Source: Heloderma charlesbogerti | Lineage: Eukaryota > Chordata > Lepidosauria > Squamata > Helodermatidae | DNA length: 64,000 nt | NCBI GenBank assembly: GCA_026122225.1 | Contig: JANEZZ010000309.1 | Coordinates: 372,001 to 436,000 of the forward strand | Reading direction: 5' to 3' | In this document: positions 34,011-43,880 of the stretch, in pieces | Layout: each line of letters starts with the position of its first letter | Position numbering within the stretch: the stretch's first letter is position 1 | The notes under the pieces: generated by a model | What the model was told of the DNA's origin: nothing | Database searches by the model: none | Seen by the model: only the letters and a program-made list of their open reading frames with translations | Translations under genes and position numbers: made by a program

Positions 34011-35466
34011 CTACCACTCGTGCAACACCTGGTACGACTGATTGAGCATATTGGCCGGAACATTGATGGATCCTGCTACTTGTACTGCTATCAGGGAGAT
34101 TCCCTTCACAATGCACCAGTCGAGGAGGTTCAGTGTAAGTCTGACTAAAGGGGGGGATTTTGTTCCCCTTGCTTGTTCAAATAGTAAACCATCGACTTCA
34201 AAGGCCTTCAGTGCTTTCTGGACTGTGAGCAGCTCGAGATAGTTGATATGTTTTCTTTTCTCTGATGCTGTCCAAAGGCGCTGCACCTTGAGAGATCTGC
34301 AGTGTGCCCCCCACCCCCGTAGGGAGGTGTCCATTGTGAGCAACCTGGATGGCAGTGCTCAGTGAAAAGGCACTCCTGGGAGAAGATGAGTGAGGGAGAT
34401 CCACCATCGAAGCGACTCTTCAGTCTTTTCGGGGATGTGAAGATGAATGCGCCTCGCATCAGTTGAGGGATCGAACACTTCGTTGAACCACAACTGAAGA
34501 TTCCTCATTTGGAGATGGGCAGATGGGACCATCACAGTCATAGCTGCCATAAATCCCAGTAGCTGCTGGATGGAAAAGGCAGTTACAATACCCAAACGAA
34601 GAACGGTTGCTACCAAGGTCACGAGTGCATCCGCCTGGCTCCTTGGGAGAAACGCACAACCAAGAGTGGAGTCCAAAACCGTGCCTATAAACGGAATGGT
34701 TTGGGTTGGGTTCAGAGAAGACTTCTGATAATTTATGTAGAGACCGAGGGCAGCTAGGAGATTGCAGGTGAGGGACACAGAATGGAGAAGGTCCCATTGT
34801 GAGGGTGCCGCTATGGGCCAATTGTTGATGTAAGGAAAGAGAGTCACTCTTCGCAATCAGAGGTGAGCACAACCCACTGCCATGCACTTCATAAAGACTC
34901 TTGGTGCTGTGGTGAGGCTGAAGGGGAGGATGCAAAACTGGTACACTTGTGTCTCCACGGTAAAACAAAGCTGGCATTGACTCAATTTTGCAATCGCAAT
35001 GTGGAAATATGCATCTTTGAGGTCGATGGATGTGAACCAGTCGCCCCTCTGCAACAGCGGTAGTAGCATAGTCAACATGGTTATATGGAACGTCTGTGGT
35101 GTAATGAAGGAATTCACGTCCCACAGATCCAGGATTGGGCGTATCCCTTTTTGGTACAGCAAAGTATTGGGAATACAAACCTTGGAGACGTTGATGAGGT
35201 GACACTTGCTGGATCGTACCGTTCTCCAGTAGTGATGATACCTCTGCTTCCAAGATATCCAATGCTGGTGTTGACCTGACAGTACCGAAGCGGGGAAGGG
35301 TGTCGAACTCGATCCTGTATCCCTTGCTGATTATTGACAGTACCCAAGAATCCAATGTGATTTGCACCCGTGCTGGGAAAAACAGAGAAAGATGCGTCCC
35401 AAATTTTTGAGGAGTAGTTGGTGAATGGAGGCATTTTATACTCAAGTCAAAGATGATTCTTGCCAC
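34011..35466 (-). pseudogene. DIRS reverse transcriptase and RNase H (degenerate)
   Basis: The RT begins with 'LYSQYFAVPKRDT' (in the 34459-35466 frame) and shifts to the frame at 34857-35162 with 'IRPILDLWDVNSF', 'GDWFTSIDLKDAYFHI' (motif A aspartate present) and 'LPFSLTTAPRVFMKCMAV'. In the next frame (34359-34856) motif C reads YINNWPI where active DIRS RTs carry YxDD, so both catalytic aspartates are changed. RNase H follows with 'MDTSLRGWGAHC' and 'HINYLELLTVQKALKAF' (34011-34343). At least three frame changes separate these parts. Confidence 0.85.
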
Positions 35467-35527
35467 CTGGATCGGACTTATGATGAGCGGAACAGAACTT
35501 TGATGGTGGGTACTGTTTCCTCAGGAC

Positions 35528-35690
35528 AGAGAAATCATAGAAAATCCTAGAATCATAGGGTTGGAAGGAGCCTACAAGACCATCAAGTCCAACCCCCTGC
35601 TCAGTGCAGAAATCCTGATTCCAGGCAGTCTCCCATCCAAGTACTAACCAGAGCTGATCCTGCTTAGCTTCCGAGATCACATGAGATCAA
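35528..35690 (-). mobile_element. SINE with 5S rRNA head and CR1-like tail
   Basis: The minus strand opens with 5S rRNA internal-promoter sequence: GATCTCGGAAGCTAAGCAGG (box A region), then GGTTAGTACTTGGATGGGAG (box C). After 'ACTGCCTGGAATCAGGA' it continues as TGAGCAGGGGGTTGGACTTG and ends TCTATGATTTCT. That tail matches the 3' terminus of the CR1 LINE at 62556-62632. The head would drive RNA polymerase III transcription and the tail would recruit CR1 machinery. It lies in the DIRS between the gag-like and RT parts. The alternative, chance adjacency of a 5S pseudogene and a CR1 scrap, is less likely because the junction is compact. Confidence 0.75.
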
Positions 35691-35695
35691 ATGTC

Positions 35696-37760
35696 TCAGT
35701 GCTGTCTGATGTTGACCTTGTTGTTGTCTGTGGTACTGATCTCCCTGTGTCTCTGCTGTTGAAAAACAGGCTGACAAAACCAGTGGCGAGGTTTGAACGA
35801 AGTTGGGGCTTGAGCAAGTCCCATCTCGGCTGTGGCCTTCGCTTTCTGGACCGAGTCCATGGTCGCATTAAATAGACCGGTGCTGTCAAATGAAAGATTT
35901 TCAGTACGTGATCTCACTTCTTGATACAAACCGGCCGACCTAAGCCAGGCATGCCTCCGAAGGGCAATTGCACCGATCATGGCCTTAGCACCACAATCCG
36001 ACTGGTGGCGTGCAGTGTTGATCTGCTGTCTTGCCACAGGAGTCGCTTCAGTTTGGAATACCCTCGCTAATTCTCTCTGGTCATCAGGTAATGGTCACGG
36101 AGCGATCCCATTTTGTCCCACATGAAGAGTTGGTACCTTGCCATTGTCACCTGGTAATTAGCCACTGTGATGCTTAATGCTACTGAAGAATAAATCCTAC
36201 GGCCCATAAGGTCCAATCTGTGTCCCTCCTTATTTACTGGAGCAGAGTGTTGCTTGTGTGAGCGGCTTTGAGCTGGCTCAACGATGACTGAGTTAGGGTG
36301 CAGATGAGTGAACAGAAATTCAGCATCCTTTTCCAGCACTCTATACATGCTCTCCAATCTTTTTGAAGTGGGTGTCATAAATGCTGGGGTCTTCCACAAT
36401 TGTTTTACAGTCTGCAGCAACATTGGGAGGAAAGGGATGGTGACTGGCATCGAAGTCTCAGTGTTAACAACATCAAACACTGGGTCCTTCAAGCGTTCAA
36501 CAGGTTGTTGCATTTCTATCCCTAAGGACTGCGCCATTCTCAATATTTGTTCAGAGAAATGGCCTAAATTTTCAGAAGGCAAAATCGGGTCCTGCAATCC
36601 TACTGCTCCATCCGGAGAAGAAATCGATGGTGCAATAGAGGAGTATGAGGCAGAATCCGACTGATAGTCATCGGTAGCAGAATGTGGTGATGTTCCCGGT
36701 AGAGAAGGAATCTCCTCTTCTTGCCTGTCAGAAAGTGCTGAAAGGTCATCTTGTGGGATGGTTGAAAGCTGTGCCTGCCTTGGTGGTAATGGCAGCAGCA
36801 TTTGCTGAAGTGAATCAGAGTCTTCTAAGCATCGAGCCTGAGGCATTGCTTCTGCAGGGGGACACGATAAAGTTGCTGTCAGGATAGATCTAGGGTGACA
36901 TGGGTCCATGTCCATATAGGGATAGAACCAGTCATCTTGTCTGTGTCTCCAATCATTCTAGTAATAAGTAGGTCTGGGAGGGAGGGACCACTCTGAGTGT
37001 CTCTCCCAGTCCAACATTGGTGAACAAGATTGATGACGAGGTGCATAAGTCGAGTCCAGCCTACGGTCCCGAGGATAGCATGAGGCTCTAGAATTGGGTG
37101 ATTCCTGGTGTCGAGGTAAGTAAGGAGGTAAGGTGGTGTTTTGTCATCTCTCACGCAGTGGAGTGGTTCCCAGATTTCACCCTCAGACGTCTAGGCTATT
37201 TGTACAACGTTGACCCTCGGTATTGATACCTCCTCTGTACCGTGTCTTGGTACCAACTCGGATCTTGTTGGTATTGGTGAGTTTAGCAGCAGCGGTGGCA
37301 GCAGTGGAGGAAGGTTTCTGGAACTCTTCATATGCACCTTTCTCTCATCTCTGTCCTCCTTTTTCTTCTTTGTCTCTGGCTCTGTGATCTTAGGCCTTCA
37401 AGCCTTTTTGAACAACTTTTTTGCTGTATACAGCATTAGAGATCTCCCTGGAGTAAGTGGCTTCTCTGTCCTGCCTGTGGTTAGAGCTGGCACATAGGGA
37501 GAAATGGGAGATTGTGCTTTATCTGTCTCCTCTCCCCTGTGAGACGCTTTCCCCAAAGTGGAGGGTTGCGTCATTACAGATTTAGGGGTTTCAACAGCAG
37601 CCAGTGCCCTCTTCCAAGGTTCTGCGTGCAGCCTGTTGGCCTGATTTCTATGAGCTTGTTTAGAAAAACCTTGGCAGAGTGAGCAGGTTTCCACAATGTG
37701 TCCCTCTCTGAGGCAAAGAAGACAGAGGGAGTGCCTATCTGAAGGTGGCAACTTAGTCCC
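35696..37760 (-). pseudogene. DIRS gag-like ORF, distal part (degenerate)
   Basis: Starts at the LTR insertion point with TKLPPSDRHSLCLLCLREGH and 'CSLCQGFSKQAHRNQANRLH' (37398-37760), a cysteine/histidine block typical of DIRS ORF1. It continues in a serine- and proline-rich frame at 36067-36915 and a short frame at 35696-36037 ('FQTEATPVARQQINTARHQ'). Frameshifts separate the segments. The protein is presumed structural, packaging the RNA. The N-terminus lies at 42551-42624, beyond the nested insertion. Confidence 0.75.
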
Positions 37761-38101
37761 TGTAAGGCCCCAGGCACATAAACAAGCTAACAGTAGTTTA
37801 GAGAGGTTTAGAAATCTGTAATGCTCTCTGCTTTGGTTCATTATTAGTTGCAGTGTGCTTGCAGGTGGGCCTCTTGGCTTGGAAGATGAGTCAAAGTCAA
37901 TATGGCTGCCTTAGCACATTCCATGCTAATGAGCTCTGATACCATTTATCTCATCAGAATCTCGGATGTGCCTGAGAAGTGAAGCTATGTTGTCTTAAAG
38001 CTACAGGTGGCTGTGCTGGGAATAATATGATAGTCTTGCTTCTGCCAAATATGTTACTAAGCAATGTTAGGCTATGCTGGGAAAGTTGTAGATGAACCCT
38101 A

Positions 38102-38132
<31 letters not shown>

Positions 38133-38345
38133 TTATATCCTGCCTTTTTCCCAATACCGGGACGCAAGGCAGCTTTACAGTGTTAAAACTTATACAATTA
38201 AAACCTAGAAATAGAAATACAAGTGTTCAAAAGTTAAAAAATATAATTAAATCATCAATATTAAAATTGTAAAAATATCAAAACATTAAAAGACAACCAC
38301 CACAACAAAAATAGTATCCATATGTCAAATTTTCACAGGTCCAGA

Positions 38346-40259
38346 CTAGTTACCCCCAAAGGCCTGCTGGAACAAAAAAGTTTTTACATGCCTATGAAAG
38401 CATATCAAAGAGGGTGCCACTCTCGCCTCCCTGGGAAGGGAGTTCCAGAGCCTTGGGGCAGCCACCGAGAAGGCCCTCTCCTGAGTTCCCACCAGGCATG
38501 CCTGTGATGATGACAGGATGGCGAGAAGGGCTTCCCCTGAAGATCTCAGGGCATGAGTGGGCTCATAGGAGAGAATATGGTCATTCAGATAACTTGGACC
38601 TGAGCCGTATAGGGCTTTATAGGACATGTCCAGCACTTTGAATTGTGCCCAGAAACAGACCGGGAGCCAGTGAAACTGTTTTAACAGGGGAGTTGTACGC
38701 TCCCTGTAACCAGCCCCAGTCAGCAGTCTGGCAGCAGCTCTTTGAACCAGCTGAAGTTTCCGAACACTCTTATGATGCAGCCCCACGTAGAGTGCGTTAC
38801 AGTAATCCAAACAGGATGTAACTGAGGCATGTGTCACTGTGGCTAAGTCAGACATCTCAAGGAATGGGCACAGCTGGCATACTAGCTTTAACTGTGCAAA
38901 TGCACTCCTGGCCACTGCTGAAACCTGGGCATCCAGGCTCAGGGCTGAATCCAGAAGTACACCCAGGCTGTGAACCTGTATCTTCAGGGGGAGTGTAACC
39001 CCATCTAGCACGAGCTGTATCCCTATTCTCTGATCTACCTTTCGACTGACCAGGAGCACCTCTGTCTTGTCTGGATTAAGCTTCAATTTGTTTGCCCTCA
39101 TCCAGTCCATTACTGCCAACAGACACTGGTTCAGCACCCCAACAGCTTCCTTGGAATTACCTGGAAAGGAAAAGTAGAGTTGGGTGTCATCAGCATGGGT
39201 GTGACACCGAACCCCAAAACTCTGGACAACCTCTCCCAGTGGTTTCATATATATGTTAAATAACATGGGGGACAAAAGAGAACTCTGAGGGGCTTCACAA
39301 GCCAATGGCCAGGGAGTTGAACAGGAGTCCCCCAGCACCACATTCTGGGTCTGCCCCTCCAAAAAGGAATGGAGCCACTGTAAAACAGTGCCTCCAAGTC
39401 CCATCTCAGCGAGGCAGCCCAGAAGGATACCATGGTTGATGGTATCGAAAGCCGCTGAGAGGTCCAGCAGAACCAACAGGGACACACTCCCCCTGCCTAG
39501 TTCCCAGTGTAGCTCATCCACCAAGGTGACCAAAGCTGTTTCTGTCCCATAACCGGGTCTGAAGCCAGATTGAAATGGATCTAGATAATCTGTCTCATCC
39601 AGGAATCCCTGGAGTTGGGAGGCTACCATATGCTCAAATATTTTGCCCAGAAATGGAATATTGGAGACTGGCCGATAATTATCCAATGCGGTGGGGTTCA
39701 GGGAGGGCTTTTTTAACAAAGGTCTCACCACCGCCTCCTTCAAGCAGGCTGGAACTCTGCCTTGCCTAAGGGAGGCATTAACCTCTCCCCTTACCCACTC
39801 GGCCAGTCCACCTCTGGCTGTTTTTATGAGCCAGGAAGGGCAAGGATCTAGAACACACGTGGCTCTCCAAGGATCCTTGTCCACATCTTCAGGCTGTACA
39901 AATTGAAAAGTATCCAACAGCACTGGAAAAGCAGGGGCCAAAGTTACATCCACTGGGTCTGTATCAACTAAAGTGTCCAAGTCAGAGCAGATCCGAGCGA
40001 TTTTGTCTGCAAAGTGCTGAGCAAATTGTTCACAGCGGGCTGTCGAGTGGTTTAAATTATCCTCTTGCGGGCTAGTGTGTAAAAGACCCCTAACCACTCG
40101 AAACTGCTCCACTTGATGGCTCTTTGCAGAAGCAATAGTGGCAGAAAAAAAATACTTTCTTTGCTGCCCGTATTGCCACAGAATAGGCCTCCAAGTAGGC
40201 TCTAGCCCGTGTTCGATCGGATTCACTCCTGAGTTTTCTGCCAACGTTGCTCTAGTCAT
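38346..40259 (-). CDS. L2 LINE ORF2, reverse transcriptase part (open, 637 codons)
   Basis: A long uninterrupted frame. RT motifs: NYRPVSNIPFLGKIFEH (194-210), DPFQSGFRPGYGTETA (227-242), LLVLLDLSAAFDTINH (261-276; motif A), APQSSLLSPMLFNIYM (323-338) and HADDTQLYFSF (355-365; motif C). The C-terminal conserved block includes 'SVAAPRLWNSLPREAR'. The usual PQGS is PQSS. The endonuclease lies upstream in other frames, so the first ATG here is not the true start. The protein would carry out target-primed reverse transcription. Confidence 0.85.
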   Translation of the reverse strand: MTRATLAENSGVNPIEHGLEPTWRPILWQYGQQRKYFFSATIASAKSHQVEQFRVVRGLLHTSPQEDNLNHSTARCEQFAQHFADKIARICSDLDTLVDTDPVDVTLAPAFPVLLDTFQFVQPEDVDKDPWRATCVLDPCPSWLIKTARGGLAEWVRGEVNASLRQGRVPACLKEAVVRPLLKKPSLNPTALDNYRPVSNIPFLGKIFEHMVASQLQGFLDETDYLDPFQSGFRPGYGTETALVTLVDELHWELGRGSVSLLVLLDLSAAFDTINHGILLGCLAEMGLGGTVLQWLHSFLEGQTQNVVLGDSCSTPWPLACEAPQSSLLSPMLFNIYMKPLGEVVQSFGVRCHTHADDTQLYFSFPGNSKEAVGVLNQCLLAVMDWMRANKLKLNPDKTEVLLVSRKVDQRIGIQLVLDGVTLPLKIQVHSLGVLLDSALSLDAQVSAVARSAFAQLKLVCQLCPFLEMSDLATVTHASVTSCLDYCNALYVGLHHKSVRKLQLVQRAAARLLTGAGYRERTTPLLKQFHWLPVCFWAQFKVLDMSYKALYGSGPSYLNDHILSYEPTHALRSSGEALLAILSSSQACLVGTQERAFSVAAPRLWNSLPREARVAPSLICFHRHVKTFLFQQAFGGN

Positions 40260-41374
40260 CTTCTCACTCGTTTCATCACCACCAGCTCCCTAGAAAACCC
40301 GGGTGCTGGTGCGGCTCCACTTCGTGAGAGAGGACGCTCGGGAGCGATTGTGTCCATGGCCCTGGTCATTTTTCCTTTCCAGAGATTGGTCAGGGCTTTG
40401 ACCGAATCGCCTGCCGAGGCAACAGGAAAATCCCCAAGAGCTGTCAGGAAACCATTCGGATCCATCAGCCTCCTGGGGTGGACCATCTTAATCGGCCCTC
40501 CACCCACCCCTGCAAAGGTTCCGAGTGCCAGCAAGTTTAAACCCCACCAGGTAGTGATCTGTCCATGACAACGGAACTATAGAGAGTTCCTCCACTCTCA
40601 GATCACTATCACCCCAACCAGCACAGAAAACGAGGTCCAGAGTGTGCCCAGCAGCATGGGTGGGGCCAGATACCTTCTGGGACAGACCCATGGTTGTCAT
40701 GGCGGACATGAAGTCTTGAGCCGCTCCCGACAGGGCAGCCTCAGCATGGATGTTGAAATCCCCCAGCACAACAAGCTGAGGGGTCTCCAACACCAACCCT
40801 GAAACTACCCCAGCTAGCTTCGGAAGAGAGACTGTTGAGCAGCGGTGTGGACAGTATACCAACAGAATCCCTATTCTGTCCCGAGCATCCACCTTCAAAT
40901 ACACACACTTGAACCCAGCAGACTGCGGGATAGGGCACCTGGTGAGGGGGATTGAATCCCGATAGACCACTGCCACTCCACCTCCACACCCCCCAGGTCT
41001 TGCCTGCTGCTGGACAAAGAACCCTGAGGGCAGAGCTGAGAGAGATTCCCCCTCCCCCCAGCTTCATCCAACCAGGTCTCTGTAATTCAAGCCAGCTCAG
41101 TGTGCTCATCCAGGATCAAGTCCTGGATAGCAATTGTTTTACCATTCACCGACCTGGCATTCAGCAGCAGCAGTTTCAACCCAGGGGGTCTGTTGCCAGG
41201 GCCATCCAGGTTATTTGAATTGGGGGACAGTTTAGGGACAGTCAGCACCCCATTGTTACACACTCTGCCTTTAGAGTGTGACTGTCTCCCTCCTCCGTAT
41301 CTCCCTCTGCCCTGTAGAACCGTAATGGCCGTTCCCTGGCTCCCAACACCTCCCCCCTTCATTAAAAAACACAT
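40256..41374 (-). pseudogene. L2 LINE endonuclease region (frameshifted)
   Basis: The first block at 41087-41374 holds 'LKLLLLNARSVNGKTIAIQD', the N-terminal strand of the endonuclease. A second frame (40488-40976) contains 'IGILLVYCPHR', 'LVVLGDFNIHAE' (GDFN motif), 'HTLDLVF' and 'LSWTDHYLV' (SDH-type motif with T for S). A third frame (40256-40534) bridges to the RT. The AP-endonuclease-like active-site residues D and H are visible. Frameshifts near 40980-41090 and 40500 would prevent a continuous protein. Confidence 0.8.
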
Positions 41375-41856
41375 ACCTAATGCAGGCAGTCCAGCAGGCC
41401 AAACTGAGGCAAACAGTCCCCTTCCCTCCTTTCAAGCAGGGGGACAGGCCCTCACTCTCGTGCTCCCCTGAAGTGGCTCCCCCAAAGGGGTGAGCCCTTT
41501 GGTGTCGCCCCCTTCAGCGGCAACACCCAGCAGCGGCAGTCCTGCCCCCACCGGGGCCTGGGTTTTATGCCCCAGCTCCCACAGGTGTTGCAGCTGGGAG
41601 TGGGGTGGTGCTTGGCTGGACCTGGGTCTGCAAGGAGGCAGAGTAGAAGTCCCCCAGGTGGAGGCAGAGCTCCAGCAAGGCAGTAGCAGCAGGAGCACCA
41701 GATCCCACCTGCCTTGCGACGCTGAAGGGCTTCCTCTCCTTGCAGCAACGATGGAAAGAGTCTTGCTCCTGTCATACTGCCTCACTGCTATGCCTGGATA
41801 ACATGTATGATATAAAACCCATCATGCACTAGAGCTCTTTGTTCAGAAAAGCTGTC

Positions 41857-42409
41857 TGTCAGGGTGGAAACTGAGCCAATAGAGCCCCAGAGCAGTTCTG
41901 ATTCTGAGGAGGAACAGCAATCCATGGGAGAGGAGCTTGCTCATCTCTCACAAGCACAGCAGCTGGCAGAGGTTCCTCCTGCCAGCATTCCTGGGATAGA
42001 TAGTGACCCTGACAGTGAGAGAGCGCTGGAGGGGGGCTTGCTGGATGCTCGGCGCAGACGCAGGGAGCAACGAGCGATGGAGGGCGCTGAAAGGAGGCGC
42101 TCCACTCATTTGGTGCTCAAACAACGGTCGCGTCCCGAGGACCCAAGGGAAAGAGGGAGGATCTCTCCATAGCCCATAAGTTCAGTCTTCCCGTGGTTCC
42201 CCTTCAAACGGGGACCAACTGCCTTACCTAGAGCTTAGGCTACTCTGCTATCTATCCCCAATGCACTTCCTTGCTTAGTCGCTAGTGATTAGTATCTGAA
42301 AGAGTCATAAAGTAATAAAGGAATAAAGCCTTGGAAAGAATCCTCATCGTCTGTATCCTGAGTTGGCTATTGGAGGGGACTGCAAGAGGCAGTTAGGGCA
42401 CTCCTGACA
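41857..42409 (+). mobile_element. Solo LTR with 5-bp target duplication CTGTC
   Basis: Begins TGTCAGGGTGG and ends CACTCCTGACA. CTGTC flanks both sides (41852-41856 and 42410-42414). It is 553 bp, almost the same length as its relative at 6287-6838. AATAAA signals lie at about 42316 and 42323. It is inserted in the R region of the LTR at 37761-42550. It contains a 102-codon open frame (41864-42172) with an acidic start and an arginine-rich end. Confidence 0.85.
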
Positions 42410-42550
42410 CTGTCTGATCCAAACACTGGGTACACCTGTGTGCTGTAAGTACTCAATAAAGTCTCCTTCTAAGTAAACCTGGATCTGGCTTATCACTTTC
42501 TTCTAAATCTAAATCTTCTAAATCTTGGCAGGCCACAGCCAGGGAATACA

Positions 42551-42624
42551 CTCCCACACTGCAAGCACTTCCGAAAAGGTGCTCTCAAGGCCAAACACCC
42601 AGAGGCAGATAGCGTGTGATCCAT
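42551..42624 (-). pseudogene. DIRS gag-like ORF, N-terminal piece
   Basis: Starts MDHTLSASGCLALRAPFRKC on the minus strand and is cut at LQCG by the LTR insertion. The continuation GTKLPPSDRHSLC resumes at about 37760 on the other side of the insertion. The two pieces would join in the middle of the cysteine-rich block. Confidence 0.7.
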
Positions 42625-42800
42625 GGATCGCTCTTTTCTACAAGAAGAAAATAACACCAAATAAAAATAATACTGCAAAAGAATGAAGAACGATAGAAAA
42701 AGATATAGATAGAATAAAATCTCAGCTGGCAAGTTTGCCAAAAAACGCAGTCCAAAAATGGACAAAGATCCCAATGAGGCACCACAGTTGGCTGTTGAAG

Positions 42801-42957
42801 AACTGAGGGCATAGGCGGGAACCCGTCTGGACATGCGCGATGGGATGGTGGGGGAAAGTTCCCGCCAAAACTTTCTCAGCTTTAGAAGTTTCCCAAATTG
42901 AGGCTCTGTGCAGGCGCAGAGACCATATGTGTGATGCACAGAGACCATGAAGAAGAA
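42801..42957 (-). repeat. DIRS left inverted terminal repeat
   Basis: The minus strand starts GTTCTTCTTCATGGTCTCTG and matches 32071-32339 in inverted orientation. Confidence 0.8.
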
Positions 42958-43150
42958 CTTCAATTCTGTCAATGGGCGGACAATGGAATAAAAAGTGCCT
43001 GACAACCTTTGAAACATAGACGGAACAGATTTTACACAATCTGTACATCCCTAGACGAAGGTGACCTTTTTATTTTCCTTCCCACTGCTTCCAATGAAGA
43101 GGAAAATAATTATGCCCACTGCAAGGCTGGTATAGTGTCTTCAGCTTGTT
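42958..43150 (-). mobile_element. Possible LINE C-terminal fragment
   Basis: Minus-strand frame reads RLCKICSVYVSKVVRHFLFHC. A Cys-x2-Cys-x9-His-x4-Cys pattern is typical of LINE C-terminal zinc knuckles. Short, so the clade cannot be given. It abuts the DIRS left end. Confidence 0.4.
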
Positions 43151-43448
43151 GGAGGAATATTGGGGGAATGGGATAATTTGAATCTAGCAGATCCAGGGCC
43201 TCTCCTGACCACCACCCCCGCATGCCCCCACTACACCCCCTTTCAATCCCTGCTGCCATTGGACCTTTCTACCACCTGAATGAGGAGGCTTCTGAAGACA
43301 AACCTCCGCCAGCCATGGATCTCCCTCTCTGCCTCTGAAGTACAATATCCTATAATCCCCAGGACACCTGCCCATGGACCATAGCATTGGATCCTTATTT
43401 ATGTGTTTATATAATCTCTTGCGTTCAGTTGCATTCAGCTATTGCATT
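43151..43448. other. No recognised feature
   Basis: Nothing recognised. Confidence 0.4.
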
Positions 43449-43880
43449 TAAAGACAATAGCATGTACTTTCCTTACATTGTTTACATTGAAGTGGGGGGC
43501 GGGGCAGGGGCGGTGGAAAACAAAGACACACTAATACATCTTAACAGCCCAAAGATTTGCTGACAACCACTCGTCTCTTTCAACAGAATTCAACTCTCTT
43601 CCACTGAGGTTGCTGGGGTGCTTTCAGTTCCACTGTCACTACTAGTTAGTTCCATCTAACACTGAGACATATATGTATTTCAATTAAATATATGTATTGT
43701 CTCACATATTTGGTAGGGATAATCACCTGAAAAACATTCTACCAAGCTTGCCTGATACCGTATTTGCAGTTAGCATCCATTCGTTGCTATTACTGAATGT
43801 ATGAAATGGAAAATTTTCCAGGGGGAAATAAAGCACTGGAAAATTCCAGAAAAATTTCCAGCCCACATCACTGGACTAGA
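43449..43880 (+). repeat. Unclassified repeat 'D', copy 2
   Basis: Collinear with 22299-22745: AAGACAATAGCATGTACTT start, GCTGACAACCACTCGTCTC, AATCACCTGAAAAACATT, and the end TTTCCAGCCCACATCACT. A G-rich run (about 43493-43512) replaces an A-rich stretch. Confidence 0.65.

Larger units (their letters stand above)
38105..41800 (-). mobile_element. L2-clade LINE, near full length
   Basis: Minus orientation. The 5' part (about 41380-41800) is GC-rich and may hold ORF1 or 5' UTR remains. It is followed by an endonuclease region (about 40490-41250), reverse transcriptase (38346-40259) and a 3' UTR ending 'GGCAGGATATAAAT' with (ATC)n at 38105-38133. It sits inside the LTR at 37761-42550. Only a few frameshifts interrupt the long ORF, so it is moderately young. 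Fragments of the same family occur at 11226 and 25475. Confidence 0.85.
37761..42550 (+). mobile_element. Retroviral-type solo LTR, split by later insertions
   Basis: The outer ends are TGTAAGGCCCC (37761) and GGGAATACA (42550), with inverted TGTA/TACA termini. The flanks GTCCC (37756-37760) and CTCCC (42551-42555) match at 4 of 5. The LTR's own sequence is 37761-38104, about 41801-41856 and 42415-42550, roughly 0.54 kb. It has a GATATAAAACCC TATA box (about 41812), CAATAAAG polyadenylation signal (about 42454) and a + orientation. No internal viral genes remain. It interrupts the DIRS gag frame within the cysteine block, so it is younger than the DIRS. Confidence 0.75.
32034..42957 (-). mobile_element. 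DIRS-type tyrosine-recombinase retrotransposon, interrupted by nested insertions
   Basis: On the minus strand the order is left inverted terminal repeat, gag-like frame, reverse transcriptase, RNase H, tyrosine recombinase, internal complementary region, right inverted terminal repeat. That is the DIRS1 layout. These elements are thought to replicate through a circular intermediate joined by recombinase, without a target duplication. Without its insertions (32091-32209, 35528-35690, 37761-42550) the element is about 6 kb, usual for the group. All frames carry stops or frameshifts, and catalytic motifs are altered, so the copy is dead. Confidence 0.85.

Noticed and set aside
35621..35690. Possible 5S rRNA gene
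   Set aside because: Only the internal promoter half of 5S is present and it is fused to a CR1-like tail.
38346..40259. A 637-codon open frame that might be taken for a host gene
   Set aside because: The protein is an L2-clade reverse transcriptase with NYRPVS, FDTINH and ADD motifs, and the element has LINE ends.
42493..43017. 174-codon minus-strand open frame considered as one gene
   Set aside because: It crosses an LTR end, the DIRS gag start, the DIRS terminal repeat and flanking sequence. Only the stretch from 42624 down to 42551 is DIRS coding.
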